Shown one piece after another: positions 1 through 8,896 of a DNA stretch of 34,386 nucleotides. How positions within the stretch are numbered: position 1 is the stretch's first letter; every line of letters starts with the position of its first letter. The stretch is from Azoarcus sp. (GTDB lineage Bacteria; Pseudomonadota; Gammaproteobacteria; Burkholderiales; Rhodocyclaceae). Under the pieces are notes generated by a model. That model was not told the DNA's origin and did no database searches. It saw only the letters and a list, made by a program, of their open reading frames with translations. A program made the position numbers and the translations under genes. The stretch spans positions 1-34,386 of the forward strand of contig JAIRMC010000139.1 in NCBI GenBank assembly GCA_031258965.1. The letters are read 5' to 3'.

Positions 1-218
1 ACGGCGCCGCCGACGCGAGCATCGAACGCCTTGCCGCGCTGCTCGCGCCCTTCCGCGCCTCGGGCAACTGCGCCGTGCGAATCAGCTACCGCAACGCGCA
101 GGCCGAAGGCGAGCTGCCCTTGGGCGCGGACTGGCGGGTAAGGCCGGACGACGCCCTGCTGGAAAGCCTGCGCGCGTGGTTGTCCACCGAGGGGGTGGAG
201 GTGGCGTATCCGGACTGA
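1..218 (+). CDS. dnaE: DNA polymerase III alpha subunit, C-terminal fragment
   Basis: Only the last 71 codons lie in the window; the first complete codon is at position 3 and the TGA is at 216-218. The tail contains RISYRNAQAEGELPLG followed by WRVRPDDALLESLRAWL and ends VEVAYPD. This resembles the C-terminal OB-fold/tau-binding end of replicative DnaE in betaproteobacteria, where a conserved YRN-A-A-E segment is followed by a W-V-P-D-ALL helix. DnaE is the catalytic subunit of the replicative polymerase in the cytoplasm. The polymerase and PHP domains lie outside the window. A hairpin begins about 60 bases downstream. The identification rests on a short tail and is good but not certain. Confidence 0.8.
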   Translation, partial: GAADASIERLAALLAPFRASGNCAVRISYRNAQAEGELPLGADWRVRPDDALLESLRAWLSTEGVEVAYPD

Positions 219-278
219 ACCGGGGCGCGGCGAGTGCGTGCGACCGGCAGGGCACGCCAAGAATCTCCGGAAACAAAA

Positions 279-307
279 AAACGGGATGTCTTTTCAGCAT
301 CCCGTTT
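279..307. terminator. Hairpin terminator downstream of dnaE
   Basis: A perfect 10-bp stem, AAACGGGATG at 279-288 with CATCCCGTTT at 298-307, encloses a 9-base loop. On the plus strand the trailing T-run is short (GTTTCAAC). On the minus strand the stem runs into seven or more T residues, the better intrinsic-terminator geometry. It may therefore end dnaE transcription weakly and also block antisense transcription entering dnaE. Confidence 0.7.
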
Positions 308-461
308 CAACAAAACGCCGTCGTCAGGCAAAAGCCTCGTCTGGCGTTCTCCTCGCTATTCCGAGTCCCCCTTTCTCCTCGCTCAAGTCCCTCCCAGGCA
401 GTCGTGCTTTTCCAGGCACCGCCGCGCGGCGCTCGCACTCATCATGGCCGTTTGTTACATG

Positions 462-539
462 ATGGTACCTGCCCGCTACAAAATGGTACGTCTCCAGCCC
501 GCATATCTTCTATGCTTTTGCACAGATTGTTCGTGCAAT
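462..539 (+). promoter_or_regulatory. Candidate operator region upstream of the macA operon
   Basis: The 219-567 stretch holds no recognisable gene; besides the hairpin at 279-307 it is the upstream region of the efflux operon. Two signals are visible. ATGGTAC occurs twice in direct orientation at 462-468 and 484-490, 22 bases apart, about two helical turns. The inverted repeat TTGCAC (519-524) and GTGCAA (534-539) is separated by 9 bases and ends about 28 bases before the ATG of macA. No clear sigma-70 promoter was found. Assignment as regulator-binding sites is inference, since no regulator gene is adjacent. Confidence 0.3.
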
Positions 540-567
540 ATTTGTTTCTTCATTCGTGAAACCCACA

Positions 568-1959
568 ATGGCTACTCTCGAAAAATCCTCTGCCCGCCCC
601 TGGCCGCGCCGCGCCTTCATCGCTCTTGGGGCCACGGCGCTTGCCGCCTGCGGTCTGCTGGCCGGTTCGCGCCTTCTTCCCGATGACGGCAACTTAGCTG
701 CCGCTTATCAATTTACCGTGGTCGAGCGTGGCGATATCGAGGATCTCGTCACCGCCACCGGCACGCTGCAACCGCGTGATTATGTGGATGTCGGCGCACA
801 GGTGTCGGGGCAGCTCCAGAAGATCCATGTCAAGGTCGGCTCCGAAGTCAAGGCGGGCGATCTGCTCGCCGAAATCGATCCGACCGTTTATCTCTCCAAG
901 GTTGATGCTTCCCGCGCCCAGTTGCGCAACCAGCGGGCGCAGCTCAAGGAGCGCGAGGCGCAATTGGCACTGGCGCAAATCCAGTACCGCCGCCAGAAAG
1001 CCCTGATGGCCGAGGACGCTACTACGGCAGAGAGCCTGCAAACCGCCGAGGCTTCGCTGAAATCCGCCGAAGCGTCGCTTGAAGCCTTGCGCGCCCAGAT
1101 CGAGCAGACCGAATCTTCCCTGCGCGGCGACACGGCCAATCTGCAATATGCCCGCGTGCTCTCGCCGATGAGCGGCACGGTTGTGTCGATCAGCGCCCGG
1201 CAGGGCCAGACGCTCAACACCAACCAGCAGGCGCCGACGATTCTGCGCGTTGCCGACCTGACGACGATGACGGTGCAGACCCAGGTCTCGGAAGCCGACA
1301 TCAGCCGTCTGAATCCGGGCATGAAGGTCTATTTCACGACGCTGGGCAACCAGAACAAACGCTGGTACGGCACGCTCGACCAGATCGAACCCACGCCGAC
1401 CACCACCAACAACGTGGTGCTCTATAACGCGCTTTTCGATGTGCCCAACCCCGATGGCCGCCTGATGACGAACATGACGGCACAGGTGTTTTTCATCGTC
1501 GCGGAGGCGAAGGACGTACTCCAAATTCCGATGGGCGCTTTGCAGCAATCGTCCCGCCCGCCCAGGGGCGCGGCGAGCGGCGAGCGGCCCAGGGGCGCGG
1601 GCGGTGAACGGCCCAGATTCGCAGATGGAGAGCGGGCGGGGAATGGTGAACGGGCCAGGGGCGGGGAACGGCCTGCCCGTGGCGCGCGCGCGCCGCGTCC
1701 GGAAGGCGCTGCCGGTGGCGATGCGTCCGCGCCCGCCGCGCAGCGCGCCCGCCGCGCCACGGTGAAGGTGCTGGAAGCCAATGGCAAGGTGGGTGAGCGC
1801 ACGGTGGAGATCGGCGTCACCAACCGTATTCACGCGCAGGTGCTCAGCGGCCTGGAGGAAGGCGAAAAAGTCGCCTCCGGCCTTGCCAGCCACGCGCAGC
1901 AAATCGCGCAGCCCGCCACCAACAATATGCGCCGTTCCGGCATGCCGCCACGCTTATGA
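568..1959 (+). CDS. macA: MacA-like periplasmic adaptor of a tripartite ABC efflux system
   Basis: Membrane-fusion protein linking an inner-membrane MacB transporter to an outer-membrane channel. I prefer ATG 568 (463 aa) over GTG 556; neither has a strong ribosome-binding site. A basic N-terminus (RPWPRR) precedes one membrane anchor at about residues 15-34. Then come the first lipoyl half ([19 protein letters not shown]), a coiled-coil hairpin rich in Q, E, A and L (about 110-190), the second lipoyl half ([10 protein letters not shown]) and beta-barrel sequence. E. coli MacA is about 370 residues; the excess here is mostly an Arg/Gly/Ala/Glu-rich low-complexity insert at about 329-396 (nt 1552-1755) with repeated GERPRG-like units, just before the membrane-proximal domain ([18 protein letters not shown]). 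The stop overlaps the macB start (ATGA). Confidence 0.9.
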   Translation: MATLEKSSARPWPRRAFIALGATALAACGLLAGSRLLPDDGNLAAAYQFTVVERGDIEDLVTATGTLQPRDYVDVGAQVSGQLQKIHVKVGSEVKAGDLLAEIDPTVYLSKVDASRAQLRNQRAQLKEREAQLALAQIQYRRQKALMAEDATTAESLQTAEASLKSAEASLEALRAQIEQTESSLRGDTANLQYARVLSPMSGTVVSISARQGQTLNTNQQAPTILRVADLTTMTVQTQVSEADISRLNPGMKVYFTTLGNQNKRWYGTLDQIEPTPTTTNNVVLYNALFDVPNPDGRLMTNMTAQVFFIVAEAKDVLQIPMGALQQSSRPPRGAASGERPRGAGGERPRFADGERAGNGERARGGERPARGARAPRPEGAAGGDASAPAAQRARRATVKVLEANGKVGERTVEIGVTNRIHAQVLSGLEEGEKVASGLASHAQQIAQPATNNMRRSGMPPRL

Positions 1960-3908
1960 ACACGTCCGCCACGGGAAACACGTTCCGCCCCCTGATAGAA
2001 CTCTCCGGCGTGACCCGCAGTTTCAGCAACGGCGAGATACAGACCAAAGTGCTGCACGGGATCGACCTCGCCATTTACCCCGGCGAATTCGTCGCCATTG
2101 TCGGCGCGTCGGGTTCGGGCAAGTCGACGTTGATGAACATCCTCGGTTGCCTTGACCGCCCAAGCTCCGGGACTTACCGCTTCATGGGGCAGGACGTGGC
2201 CGGGTTTGACCGCGACGAACTCGCCCGCATGCGCCGCGAAACCTTCGGCTTCGTGTTCCAGAGTTATAACCTGCTCGGCGGCTCCACCGCGCGCGAAAAC
2301 GTCGAAGTGCCCGCGGTGTATTCCGGCATGCCGCCCGTCGAACGCCACGCGCGCGCCGACAAACTGCTCACGACGCTTGGGCTGGGCGATCGCTGCCAGC
2401 ATCGCCCCGGTCAGCTTTCCGGCGGACAGCAGCAGCGGGTATCGGTCGCGCGGGCGCTGATGAACGGCGGGCGCGTCATCCTTGCCGACGAACCGACCGG
2501 CGCGCTCGATAGCAAGAGCGGCGAGGAGGTGATGAAGCTCCTCACGCGGCTTTCCGCCGAGGGGCACACCATCATCCTCATCACCCACTCGCACGAAGTC
2601 GCGCGGCTGGCGCACCGGATCATCGAGATCAGCGACGGGCGCATTCTCTCCGATCCCGGCCCACGACGGCCCGAAACGCCCGAGCCGGATTTCACGCCCC
2701 ATGTCGACCGCAGTTCGTCGATGACCGACATCATCGAAGCCACCCGCACAGCGTTGCGGGCGCTCAGGGCCAATCTGTTCCGCTCGGCGCTCACGCTGCT
2801 CGGCATCGTCATCGGCGTCGCTTCGGTCATCGCCATGCTCGCCATCGGCGACGGGGCCAAGCAGAAAGTTGTTGACCAGATCAGCGCCATGGGCACCAAC
2901 CTTCTCATGGTGCGCCCCGGCGCGCCCAACCAGCGCGGGCGCGACACTACCGCCACGCTGGTCGTCGACGACGTCAAGGCCATTGCCGGACTCGACAATG
3001 TATTGGCCGCCGTGCCGGAGCAAAGCGCCAGCGTCACCCTGCGCGCGGGCAACACCGACCATCGCACCAGCATCAACGCCACATCGTGGGACTACATCAT
3101 CGCGCGTAACTGGAACCTTGCCAGCGGCACCTTTTTCAGCGCCGAGGACGAAGCCAGCTACGCCGCCGTCGCCGTGCTCGGGCAGACCGTGGCGAAGGCG
3201 CTTTTTCTGGATGCGGATCCGGTCGGTCAGTTCGTACTGGTCAATAACGTTCCTTTCCACGTCATCGGCACCATGATTGCAAAAGGCGCCACCGGCTTCG
3301 GGCAGGATCAGGACGACATGGTGCTCATCCCCTACACGACCGGCAGCATGCGCGTCACTGGGCAACGCTATCTGCGCAATGTCACCGTCGCCGTCGCCGA
3401 CGTAGACCGCATCAACGAAACCCAGGCCGCGGTACACAATCTGCTGCTGACGCGCCACGGCGTCGAGGACTTCCAGATCAACAACATGGCCGCGTTTATC
3501 GACACTGTTTCGGAAGCGCAGAACACCCTGACCATCCTGCTCGGCGCGGTGGCGGCAATTTCGCTGCTCGTGGGCGGCATCGGCGTGATGAACATCATGC
3601 TGGTGTCGGTGACGGAGCGCACGCGCGAGATTGGCATCCGCATGGCCACCGGCGCGCGGATGAAAAATATCCTCCAGCAATTCCTCATCGAGGCGCTGGT
3701 CGTCTCTGCCCTCGGCGGCCTCATCGGCGTTGCTTTCGGCCTGGCGGCCGCCGCGCTCATCCAGGCTTTCGATACGCCCATCAAATATTCGCTGCTGCCG
3801 GTCATCCTCGCTTTCGGGTGCGCCTTCATCACCGGACTGGTGTTCGGCTACCTCCCGGCGCGCAAGGCCGCCCGGCTCGATCCCGTTGTTGCCCTTGCCA
3901 CGGAGTAA
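1956..3908 (+). CDS. macB: MacB-type ABC transporter, fused ATPase and permease
   Basis: 650 residues, close to E. coli MacB (648). The N-terminal ATPase has Walker [10 protein letters not shown] (50-58), Q-loop FVFQSYN, signature LSGGQQQR (154-161), Walker B VILADEP (174-180) and switch histidine ITHSH. The first membrane helix is at about 275-297. A periplasmic domain of about 220 residues follows, then three C-terminal helices with [21 protein letters not shown] and the ending [14 protein letters not shown] typical of MacB/FtsX permeases. The family acts as a mechanotransmission pump driving periplasmic substrates (macrolides, heme precursors, lipopeptides, toxins) through a TolC-type channel. 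The start overlaps the macA stop by 4 bp and the next gene starts 3 bp after its stop, so they are translationally linked. The substrate cannot be told from sequence. Confidence 0.95.
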   Translation: MNTSATGNTFRPLIELSGVTRSFSNGEIQTKVLHGIDLAIYPGEFVAIVGASGSGKSTLMNILGCLDRPSSGTYRFMGQDVAGFDRDELARMRRETFGFVFQSYNLLGGSTARENVEVPAVYSGMPPVERHARADKLLTTLGLGDRCQHRPGQLSGGQQQRVSVARALMNGGRVILADEPTGALDSKSGEEVMKLLTRLSAEGHTIILITHSHEVARLAHRIIEISDGRILSDPGPRRPETPEPDFTPHVDRSSSMTDIIEATRTALRALRANLFRSALTLLGIVIGVASVIAMLAIGDGAKQKVVDQISAMGTNLLMVRPGAPNQRGRDTTATLVVDDVKAIAGLDNVLAAVPEQSASVTLRAGNTDHRTSINATSWDYIIARNWNLASGTFFSAEDEASYAAVAVLGQTVAKALFLDADPVGQFVLVNNVPFHVIGTMIAKGATGFGQDQDDMVLIPYTTGSMRVTGQRYLRNVTVAVADVDRINETQAAVHNLLLTRHGVEDFQINNMAAFIDTVSEAQNTLTILLGAVAAISLLVGGIGVMNIMLVSVTERTREIGIRMATGARMKNILQQFLIEALVVSALGGLIGVAFGLAAAALIQAFDTPIKYSLLPVILAFGCAFITGLVFGYLPARKAARLDPVVALATE

Positions 3909-3911
3909 AAG

Positions 3912-4412
3912 ATGAAACGCGCCCTTCTTCTGCTTGCTCCGCTACTCCTGATGCTCAGTGGCTGCTGTCACGACAGAAGGGCGCACTACCGCGATTACGA
4001 TCCGGTCATCATAGACCCGGCCGTGTATTGGCCGCCGGAGGGAAGAATCCATCACCCCCGCCATCGCCGCCCGCCGCCGCCCCGGTATCATCCGCCCGCG
4101 CGTCACGTTCCGCCGCCGGGCATTCACAAACCCTTGCCGCCAAGAACGGAGCGGAAGGCGGAACACCGGCGCGAGGCGCTCGCGCCGCTTCCGCAAACGC
4201 GCCCGCCCCATGCACATCCGCAGCGGGAGCGCGACCCAGACGCAAAGCCGCACTCTCGCCGCGCGGACGCGCCTGCGCACAGGCCGCCACCGCCCCGGCA
4301 GGCGCGGACGAAAACCGCCGAAACAAAGACAAAGAAATCTTCCGAACGAAAATCATCGCGTGACGATGATTCCCGCTCCCGGCATTCCCACCAACACAAC
4401 CGGCACAGATAA
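3912..4412 (+). CDS. Small His/Pro/Arg-rich lipoprotein in the efflux operon
   Basis: 166 residues. The N-terminus MKRALLLLAPLLLMLSGC is a clear lipoprotein signal with lipobox LSGC and lipidated Cys18; a second Cys follows. The mature part has little regular hydrophobic content and is dominated by His, Pro and Arg (HPRHRRPPPPRYHPP and similar runs) and, near the C-terminus, Lys, Ser, Asp and His. It is probably disordered and strongly basic. It sits 3 bp after macB and 3 bp before the outer-membrane factor gene, so it should be co-transcribed with the pump. I recognise no family. The His-rich tracts could bind metal, and the basic Pro-rich tail could contact peptidoglycan or lipopolysaccharide; both are inference. 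GC-rich sequence opens several frames here, but signal peptide and tight spacing favour this one. Confidence 0.65.
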   Translation: MKRALLLLAPLLLMLSGCCHDRRAHYRDYDPVIIDPAVYWPPEGRIHHPRHRRPPPPRYHPPARHVPPPGIHKPLPPRTERKAEHRREALAPLPQTRPPHAHPQRERDPDAKPHSRRADAPAHRPPPPRQARTKTAETKTKKSSERKSSRDDDSRSRHSHQHNRHR

Positions 4413-4415
4413 AAA

Positions 4416-5852
4416 ATGACGACCCTGCCCATCCTGCCCGCGTTTGCTTGCGTCCTGCTTCTCGCCGGCTGCTCGTTGACCGGCCCTGTCGCCCGTTCCG
4501 ATCTTGCCCTGCCCGCACAATGGAACGAAGCCGCGTCTGGCGCCGCCGCCCTGCCCTCGCCGGACTGGTGGCGCGGTTTCGCTTCGCCGCAGCTCGACGC
4601 CCTGGTCGCCGACGCCTTCGCTGGCAGCCCGGACTTGCGCGCGCAGGCAGAGCGCGTCATCCAAGCCGAACTGACCCTGCGCTCGGCGAATTCATCGCTT
4701 TTCCCCAGCCTGAAGCTGTCCAGCGGCAGCGGCTGGAATCGCAAATTCGACGACATCAGCAGCGCGACCCCGGCGGCGAACAGCGAAAGCGCCTCGTTCG
4801 GTCTTTCCGCCGGTTACGAACTCGACTTGTGGGGACGGGTTGCCGCCTCCATCGCCAGCGATGAAGCCGGACTTGCCGCCAGCCGCCACGATTACGACAG
4901 CGCCCGCCTCTCGCTCGCCGCCAGCGTCGCCACCACTTATTTCCAATACCTGGCAGGCTTCGAGCGTCTGGCGATCGCGCGCGAAAATCTCGCCATCGCC
5001 GAGCGGGTGCTCAAAGTCGTCGAAGCCCGTTATCGCAACGGCTCGGCATCCAGCCTCGACCTCTCGCGCCAGAAAACCACCGTTCTCAGCCAGCGCGCCC
5101 AGATTGAACCGCTGGAAGTGCAAGTGCGCCAAACGCGCAGCGCGCTCGAAATCCTGCGCGGCTATCCGCCCGGCACCGACCCGCTCTTGCGGCAGCCCGC
5201 CATCTCGCTGGCGGCGATGGACATCCCCGCTATTGGTGCGGGGCTGCCCTCCGAACTGCTGCTGCGCCGCCCCGACATCGCCGCCGCCGAAGCCCGCCTC
5301 GCCGCCGCCGCCGCCAACATCGGCGCGGCCCGCGCCGCACTGTTTCCGAGCATCAGCCTTTCGGCCAGTGGCAGCCTGACGAGCGGACTGCTGTTTTCGC
5401 TCGCCAACCCTCCGGGCGCCATTTCCGTATCCGCCGCGCTTGCGCAAACGATTTTCGATGCCGGAAAACTGAGCGCCGCCGTCGACAGTGCCCGCTCAAA
5501 AGAACGCGAACTGCTCGAAACCTATCGCAAAACCATCCTCGCCAGCCTGAAAGAAGTCGAAGACGCCCTCTCCAACACTACCCGCGACGCCAACCAGGAA
5601 GAAGCTCAGAGACAACTCCTCGCCGAAGCGGAACGCTCCCTGCACTTGGCCGAACTGCGCTACCGCGAAGGCGCGGATGATCTTCTCTCCGTGCTCGAAG
5701 CGCAGCGCACGCGCTTCTCGGTGCAGGATCAACTCGCGCAGCTCAGGCAAGCCCGGCTGACGGACGCGGTCAATCTGTACAAAGCACTGGGAGGCGGATG
5801 GCGCGCGGAAGATGGTGCAACGCCCGTCCCGGTGGCCGCCGCCGATCGCTAA
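4416..5852 (+). CDS. Outer-membrane efflux lipoprotein, NodT/OprM family
   Basis: 478 residues. Signal peptide with lipobox LLAGC (Cys19) gives an N-terminal lipid anchor in the outer membrane. Two OEP repeats follow. PDWWRGFASPQLDALVADA is a hallmark opening of NodT-type factors. ELLLRRPDIAAAEARLAAA with NIGAARAALFPSISL is the conserved second-repeat motif, and LRYREGADDLLSVLEAQRT the C-terminal helix. As a trimer it should form the channel-tunnel completing the MacA-MacB pump. It is the last gene of the operon; its TAA overlaps by 4 bp the stop of the convergent lytic transglycosylase. Because it carries its own lipobox, it differs from E. coli TolC, which is encoded away from macAB. Confidence 0.93.
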   Translation: MTTLPILPAFACVLLLAGCSLTGPVARSDLALPAQWNEAASGAAALPSPDWWRGFASPQLDALVADAFAGSPDLRAQAERVIQAELTLRSANSSLFPSLKLSSGSGWNRKFDDISSATPAANSESASFGLSAGYELDLWGRVAASIASDEAGLAASRHDYDSARLSLAASVATTYFQYLAGFERLAIARENLAIAERVLKVVEARYRNGSASSLDLSRQKTTVLSQRAQIEPLEVQVRQTRSALEILRGYPPGTDPLLRQPAISLAAMDIPAIGAGLPSELLLRRPDIAAAEARLAAAAANIGAARAALFPSISLSASGSLTSGLLFSLANPPGAISVSAALAQTIFDAGKLSAAVDSARSKERELLETYRKTILASLKEVEDALSNTTRDANQEEAQRQLLAEAERSLHLAELRYREGADDLLSVLEAQRTRFSVQDQLAQLRQARLTDAVNLYKALGGGWRAEDGATPVPVAAADR

Positions 5853-7099
5853 TCCCTGATTGTTGCGCCGCCTTCTTTGGCGGAAACGTCGGTCGTCGTC
5901 CGCAGGGCCTCCAGCAACCGCTGGCTGGCCCGCCCGTCTGCCTTGCGCCCAAGCGCCGTCTGCTCTTTTGCAATTGCTTTGCGCGTTCTTTCGCCGATCA
6001 TGCCATCGGCCTCGCCGATGTCGTGCCCGCGCGCAATGAGCAGGCGTTGAAGTTCGCGCCGCCCGGCTCTCGACAGGCCCGGATCGTCGGTCGGCCACGG
6101 CGTGTGGAACCCGCCGCCGCCGCGCAGACGATCCGATAAATGCGCGATAGCCAGGGCATAGCTTTCCGCGGCGTTGTAACCGTAGATGACGTTGAAATTG
6201 CGCCCGACCAAAAAGGCCGGCCCCGCCGCGCCCGCGGGAAGCAGCAGGGCGCGATCCGGACCGCTTTCGGGCAGCGGCCCGCCATCGGCGAGCTTCACGC
6301 CGCGCGCGATCCACAAGGACATGCCGCGCCTATTGCGCCGCCCCGCCAGCGAAGTGTCGAACCCGGCGGGCAGTTTGACTTCAAACCCCCAACTTTCGCC
6401 ATTTTTCCAGCCGCCCTTGTGCAGGAAATTGGCGGTGGAGGCCAGCGCGTCGGGCGCGCTATCGACAAGGTCGCGCCGTCCGTCGCCATCGAAATCGACC
6501 GCGAGCCGCAAAAAGGTGGAAGGCATGAATTGTGTTTGCCCGAAAGCGCCCGCCCACGAGCCGGTGAGGCGTTCGGCGGGGATGTGCCCCTGGTCGATGA
6601 TCTTCAGCGTATCGAGAAATTCGCCGCGAAAGTAATCCTGCCGCCGCCCCATGCAGGCGAGCGTACCGAGCGAGGCGAGGAGCGGGCGGGCGCCAAGGCT
6701 GCGGCCATAATTGCTCTCCACGCCCCAGACCGCGACCACTGTCGCCGGGTCGACGCTGTAACGTTCTTCCACTTTTTGCAGCACGTCCCGCCAGCGTTCG
6801 AGCATGGCGCGGCCATCCGCTACCCTTTCATCGTCGACGAGCGCCGCGAGGTAGTCCCAGATCGGGGTGGAAAACTCGGGCTGTGCGTCGAGCAGCCCGA
6901 GCACCGAAAGATCGGGTTCGAGCTGGGCGGCATGTGCATCGAAAGTCGCCCGCGAAACGCCGCGCTGGACGGCCTGCGCGCGCAGACGCTCGATGCAGGC
7001 GGAAAACCCATCGGCCTGCGCCGTCAGGGGCGCGGCGAGAGCCAGGGCCAACATGGCGGGGAAAACACGCCGATATGAATGGAGGGCGATTTTTTTCAT
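5849..7099 (-). CDS. mltB: MltB-family lytic murein transglycosylase with peptidoglycan-binding domain
   Basis: 416 residues from ATG 7099; an upstream in-frame start at 7138 would add 13 residues before the signal peptide, so the shorter start is preferred. The signal peptide (MKKIALHSYRRVF, then an Ala/Leu core, APLTAQA) lacks a lipobox, suggesting a soluble periplasmic form. The SLT_2 catalytic domain has the catalytic glutamate in VVAVWGVESNYG (Glu128) and the family motifs SWAGAFGQTQFMPSTF and VDFDGDGRRDL. The C-terminus carries a peptidoglycan-binding fold (LSRAGRRELQRLL, ADGMIGERTRKAI). It cleaves glycan strands to 1,6-anhydromuramyl ends. It is monocistronic and converges on the efflux operon with overlapping stop codons. 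Confidence 0.93.
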   Translation of the reverse strand: MKKIALHSYRRVFPAMLALALAAPLTAQADGFSACIERLRAQAVQRGVSRATFDAHAAQLEPDLSVLGLLDAQPEFSTPIWDYLAALVDDERVADGRAMLERWRDVLQKVEERYSVDPATVVAVWGVESNYGRSLGARPLLASLGTLACMGRRQDYFRGEFLDTLKIIDQGHIPAERLTGSWAGAFGQTQFMPSTFLRLAVDFDGDGRRDLVDSAPDALASTANFLHKGGWKNGESWGFEVKLPAGFDTSLAGRRNRRGMSLWIARGVKLADGGPLPESGPDRALLLPAGAAGPAFLVGRNFNVIYGYNAAESYALAIAHLSDRLRGGGGFHTPWPTDDPGLSRAGRRELQRLLIARGHDIGEADGMIGERTRKAIAKEQTALGRKADGRASQRLLEALRTTTDVSAKEGGATIRD

Positions 7100-7168
7100 T
7101 CGCGCATTGTAGCCGCTTACGCTAAAATCGCCGCCCACGGAATGGTAGAGTTTCTCCCGGAAGATTCC

Positions 7169-7243
7169 GCGGGCGTCGTATAACGGCTATTACCTTGGCT
7201 TCCCAAGCCAAAGACGTGGGTTCGACTCCCATCGCCCGCTCCA
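7169..7243 (+). tRNA. tRNA-Gly (anticodon CCC)
   Basis: Acceptor stem GCGGGCG (7169-7175) pairs with CGCCCGC (7233-7239), followed by discriminator T and an encoded CCA at 7241-7243. The anticodon arm is TTGGC-TTCCCAA-GCCAA, giving anticodon CCC. The T arm is GTGGG-TTCGACT-CCCAT with the invariant TTCGA. The acceptor stem, anticodon loop and 3' end match the known E. coli tRNA-Gly(CCC). It reads GGG codons. It is a single tRNA with no tRNA neighbour in the window. Confidence 0.96.
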
Positions 7244-7289
7244 GTGCTTCAAGCCAAGGAAAACCAAAGAACCGCTGATTGCCGTGGCG

Positions 7290-7332
7290 ATCCATGCGGC
7301 TCATGGATTGCTTCGCCGCGCTCGCAATGACG
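7290..7332 (-). repeat. Dispersed intergenic palindromic repeat element
   Basis: In the gap between the tRNA and trkH. On the minus strand 7332-7302 reads CGTCATTGCGAGCGC followed by GGCGAAGCAATCCATG. This resembles a CGTCATTGCGAG...GAAGCAATCC element I recall as repeated in intergenic regions of many proteobacteria. ATTGC and GCAAT arms form one hairpin; ATCCATG (7290-7296) with CATGGAT (7302-7308) forms a second, extended by GGCG/CGCC. Only one copy was noticed in this window, so its repetitive nature is from general knowledge. Confidence 0.5.
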
Positions 7333-7429
7333 CAGCCGGATCGACTTCCAATACGACGGCGCGCACCGTTTGGCTTCAGCAAGTTTGCCCTTGTCTGGCA
7401 CAGCCTGTTCCCGGCGCTTCGCCTGCGAA

Positions 7430-8896
7430 TCAGCGCCGCCAGAACGCCGGTGTGAAGACGACCAGCAGCGTGAAGATTTCCAGCCGCCCCAGGATCATGG
7501 CGAAGGCAAGCACGCCAGTCTGGAAGTCGCCCAGCGCCTGGTAGTTGCCGCCGGCGACCTTGGCGAGGCCGGGGCCGGTGTTGTTGAGGCAGGTGACCAC
7601 CGACGAGAAGGCTTCGACGAGTTCGAGGCCGCTTGCCGACAGAATCAGGGTCAGCACGACGATGCTCACCATGTACATGAAGCTGAAGCCCAAAACGGCG
7701 TGCAGCACGTTTTCGCCAACGGGTTGTCCGGACAGGCGTATCGGGCGCACGGCGTTGGGGTGCAGCGAGCGGATGACTTCTCGCAAGACCTGCTTGTAGA
7801 GGATGATCGCGCGCATCATCTTGATGCCGCCGCCCGCCGAACCGGAGCAGGCGACAAAGCTGCCCAGGAACAAAAGCCAGAGCTGCACGAACATCGGCCA
7901 CTGGCTGTAGTCGTAGGCGATGAGTCCGAGCGAAGTCGACATCGAGACGACTTGGAAACTCACCTGGCTCAAGGTGGCGAAAAAGTCGGCCTGGACGTCG
8001 TTGTGCATCATGTAGACGAGCAACAGCGTGATGCTGAGCGCCAGCACGCCGAAGAAGAACGGAATTTCCGGGTCGCGCAGGTAGGGCGTGAACGAACGAC
8101 GCGAGAGCGCGAGGTAATGGGTAGCGAAGTTCAGCGCCGAGGCAAGCGCGAATACCATCGCCACGAATTCGACCAGATGACTGCCATACCAGGCGAGCGA
8201 GGCGTCGTGGTTGGCGAAGCCGCCCAGGCCGGTGATGGAGAAGGCCATGATGAGCGCGTCCCATCCGTCCAGCCCGGCCAGCCACAGGAAAAGGATGCAT
8301 CCCAGTGTGAGGAGGATGTAAGTCACCCACAGCCCCTTGGCGGTTTCGGCGATGCGCGGGGTAAGGCTGCTTTCTTTCATCGGGGTGGGGGTTTCGGCCT
8401 TGAAAAGCTGCCGCCCCCCGATGCCCAGTAGCGGCAGGATGGCGACCACGAGCACGATGATGCCCATGCCGCCTATCCAGTGCAGGAAGGTCCGCCAAAG
8501 GTTGATGGAGACCGGCAGATTGTCAATGCCGGTGAGTACCGTCGCGCCCGTGGCGGTAAGGCCGGAGGCGGCTTCAAAGTAAGCGTCGACCAGCGTGAGG
8601 CCGGGCAGATAGCTCAGGAGCGGCAGGGCGCCGAAAACGGGCAGGATCGCCCAGGTTGTTGCGACAAGGAAAAAGCCGTCGTGTATCCGCAGATTGCGCC
8701 GGTAGCGCCGGGTGAACGCGAAAAGCGCCGCGCCGCTGAGCAGCGTGGCGAAACATGCCACGTCATAGGCTTTGCCCGCGCCATCGCCCAGATATTGCGA
8801 TACCGCAAGCGGAAACAGCATCAGTAGCCCGAAGATGGCAATGATGAGGCCGAGAGCGTTGAGCGGCGCGGCGTAGGCGCGAAACGGGATGTGCAT
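7430..8896 (-). CDS. trkH: Trk potassium uptake system membrane subunit
   Basis: 488 residues, the normal TrkH length (about 483). Multiple membrane helices form four pore-loop repeats, each with a selectivity-filter segment: SGLTATGATVL, SITGLGGFANH, SMSTSLGLIAYD and TCLNNTGPGL. LHWIGGMGIIVL and GSAGGGIKMMR are further family hallmarks. It forms the K+ translocating dimer in the inner membrane, gated by TrkA. Its ATG overlaps the trkA TGA by one base (TGATG), so the pair is one transcription unit. No dedicated terminator was seen; the downstream gap to the tRNA (7244-7429) contains the repeat element. Confidence 0.97.
   Translation of the reverse strand: MHIPFRAYAAPLNALGLIIAIFGLLMLFPLAVSQYLGDGAGKAYDVACFATLLSGAALFAFTRRYRRNLRIHDGFFLVATTWAILPVFGALPLLSYLPGLTLVDAYFEAASGLTATGATVLTGIDNLPVSINLWRTFLHWIGGMGIIVLVVAILPLLGIGGRQLFKAETPTPMKESSLTPRIAETAKGLWVTYILLTLGCILFLWLAGLDGWDALIMAFSITGLGGFANHDASLAWYGSHLVEFVAMVFALASALNFATHYLALSRRSFTPYLRDPEIPFFFGVLALSITLLLVYMMHNDVQADFFATLSQVSFQVVSMSTSLGLIAYDYSQWPMFVQLWLLFLGSFVACSGSAGGGIKMMRAIILYKQVLREVIRSLHPNAVRPIRLSGQPVGENVLHAVLGFSFMYMVSIVVLTLILSASGLELVEAFSSVVTCLNNTGPGLAKVAGGNYQALGDFQTGVLAFAMILGRLEIFTLLVVFTPAFWRR

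Noticed and set aside
694-1902. 402-codon minus-strand open frame opposite macA
   Set aside because: Antisense shadow; macA has full adaptor motifs and operon spacing on the plus strand.
1830-3680. 616-codon open frame on the minus strand opposite macB
   Set aside because: It is the antisense shadow of a well-supported macB gene in GC-rich DNA; composition is His/Gly/Arg/Asp-rich without domains.
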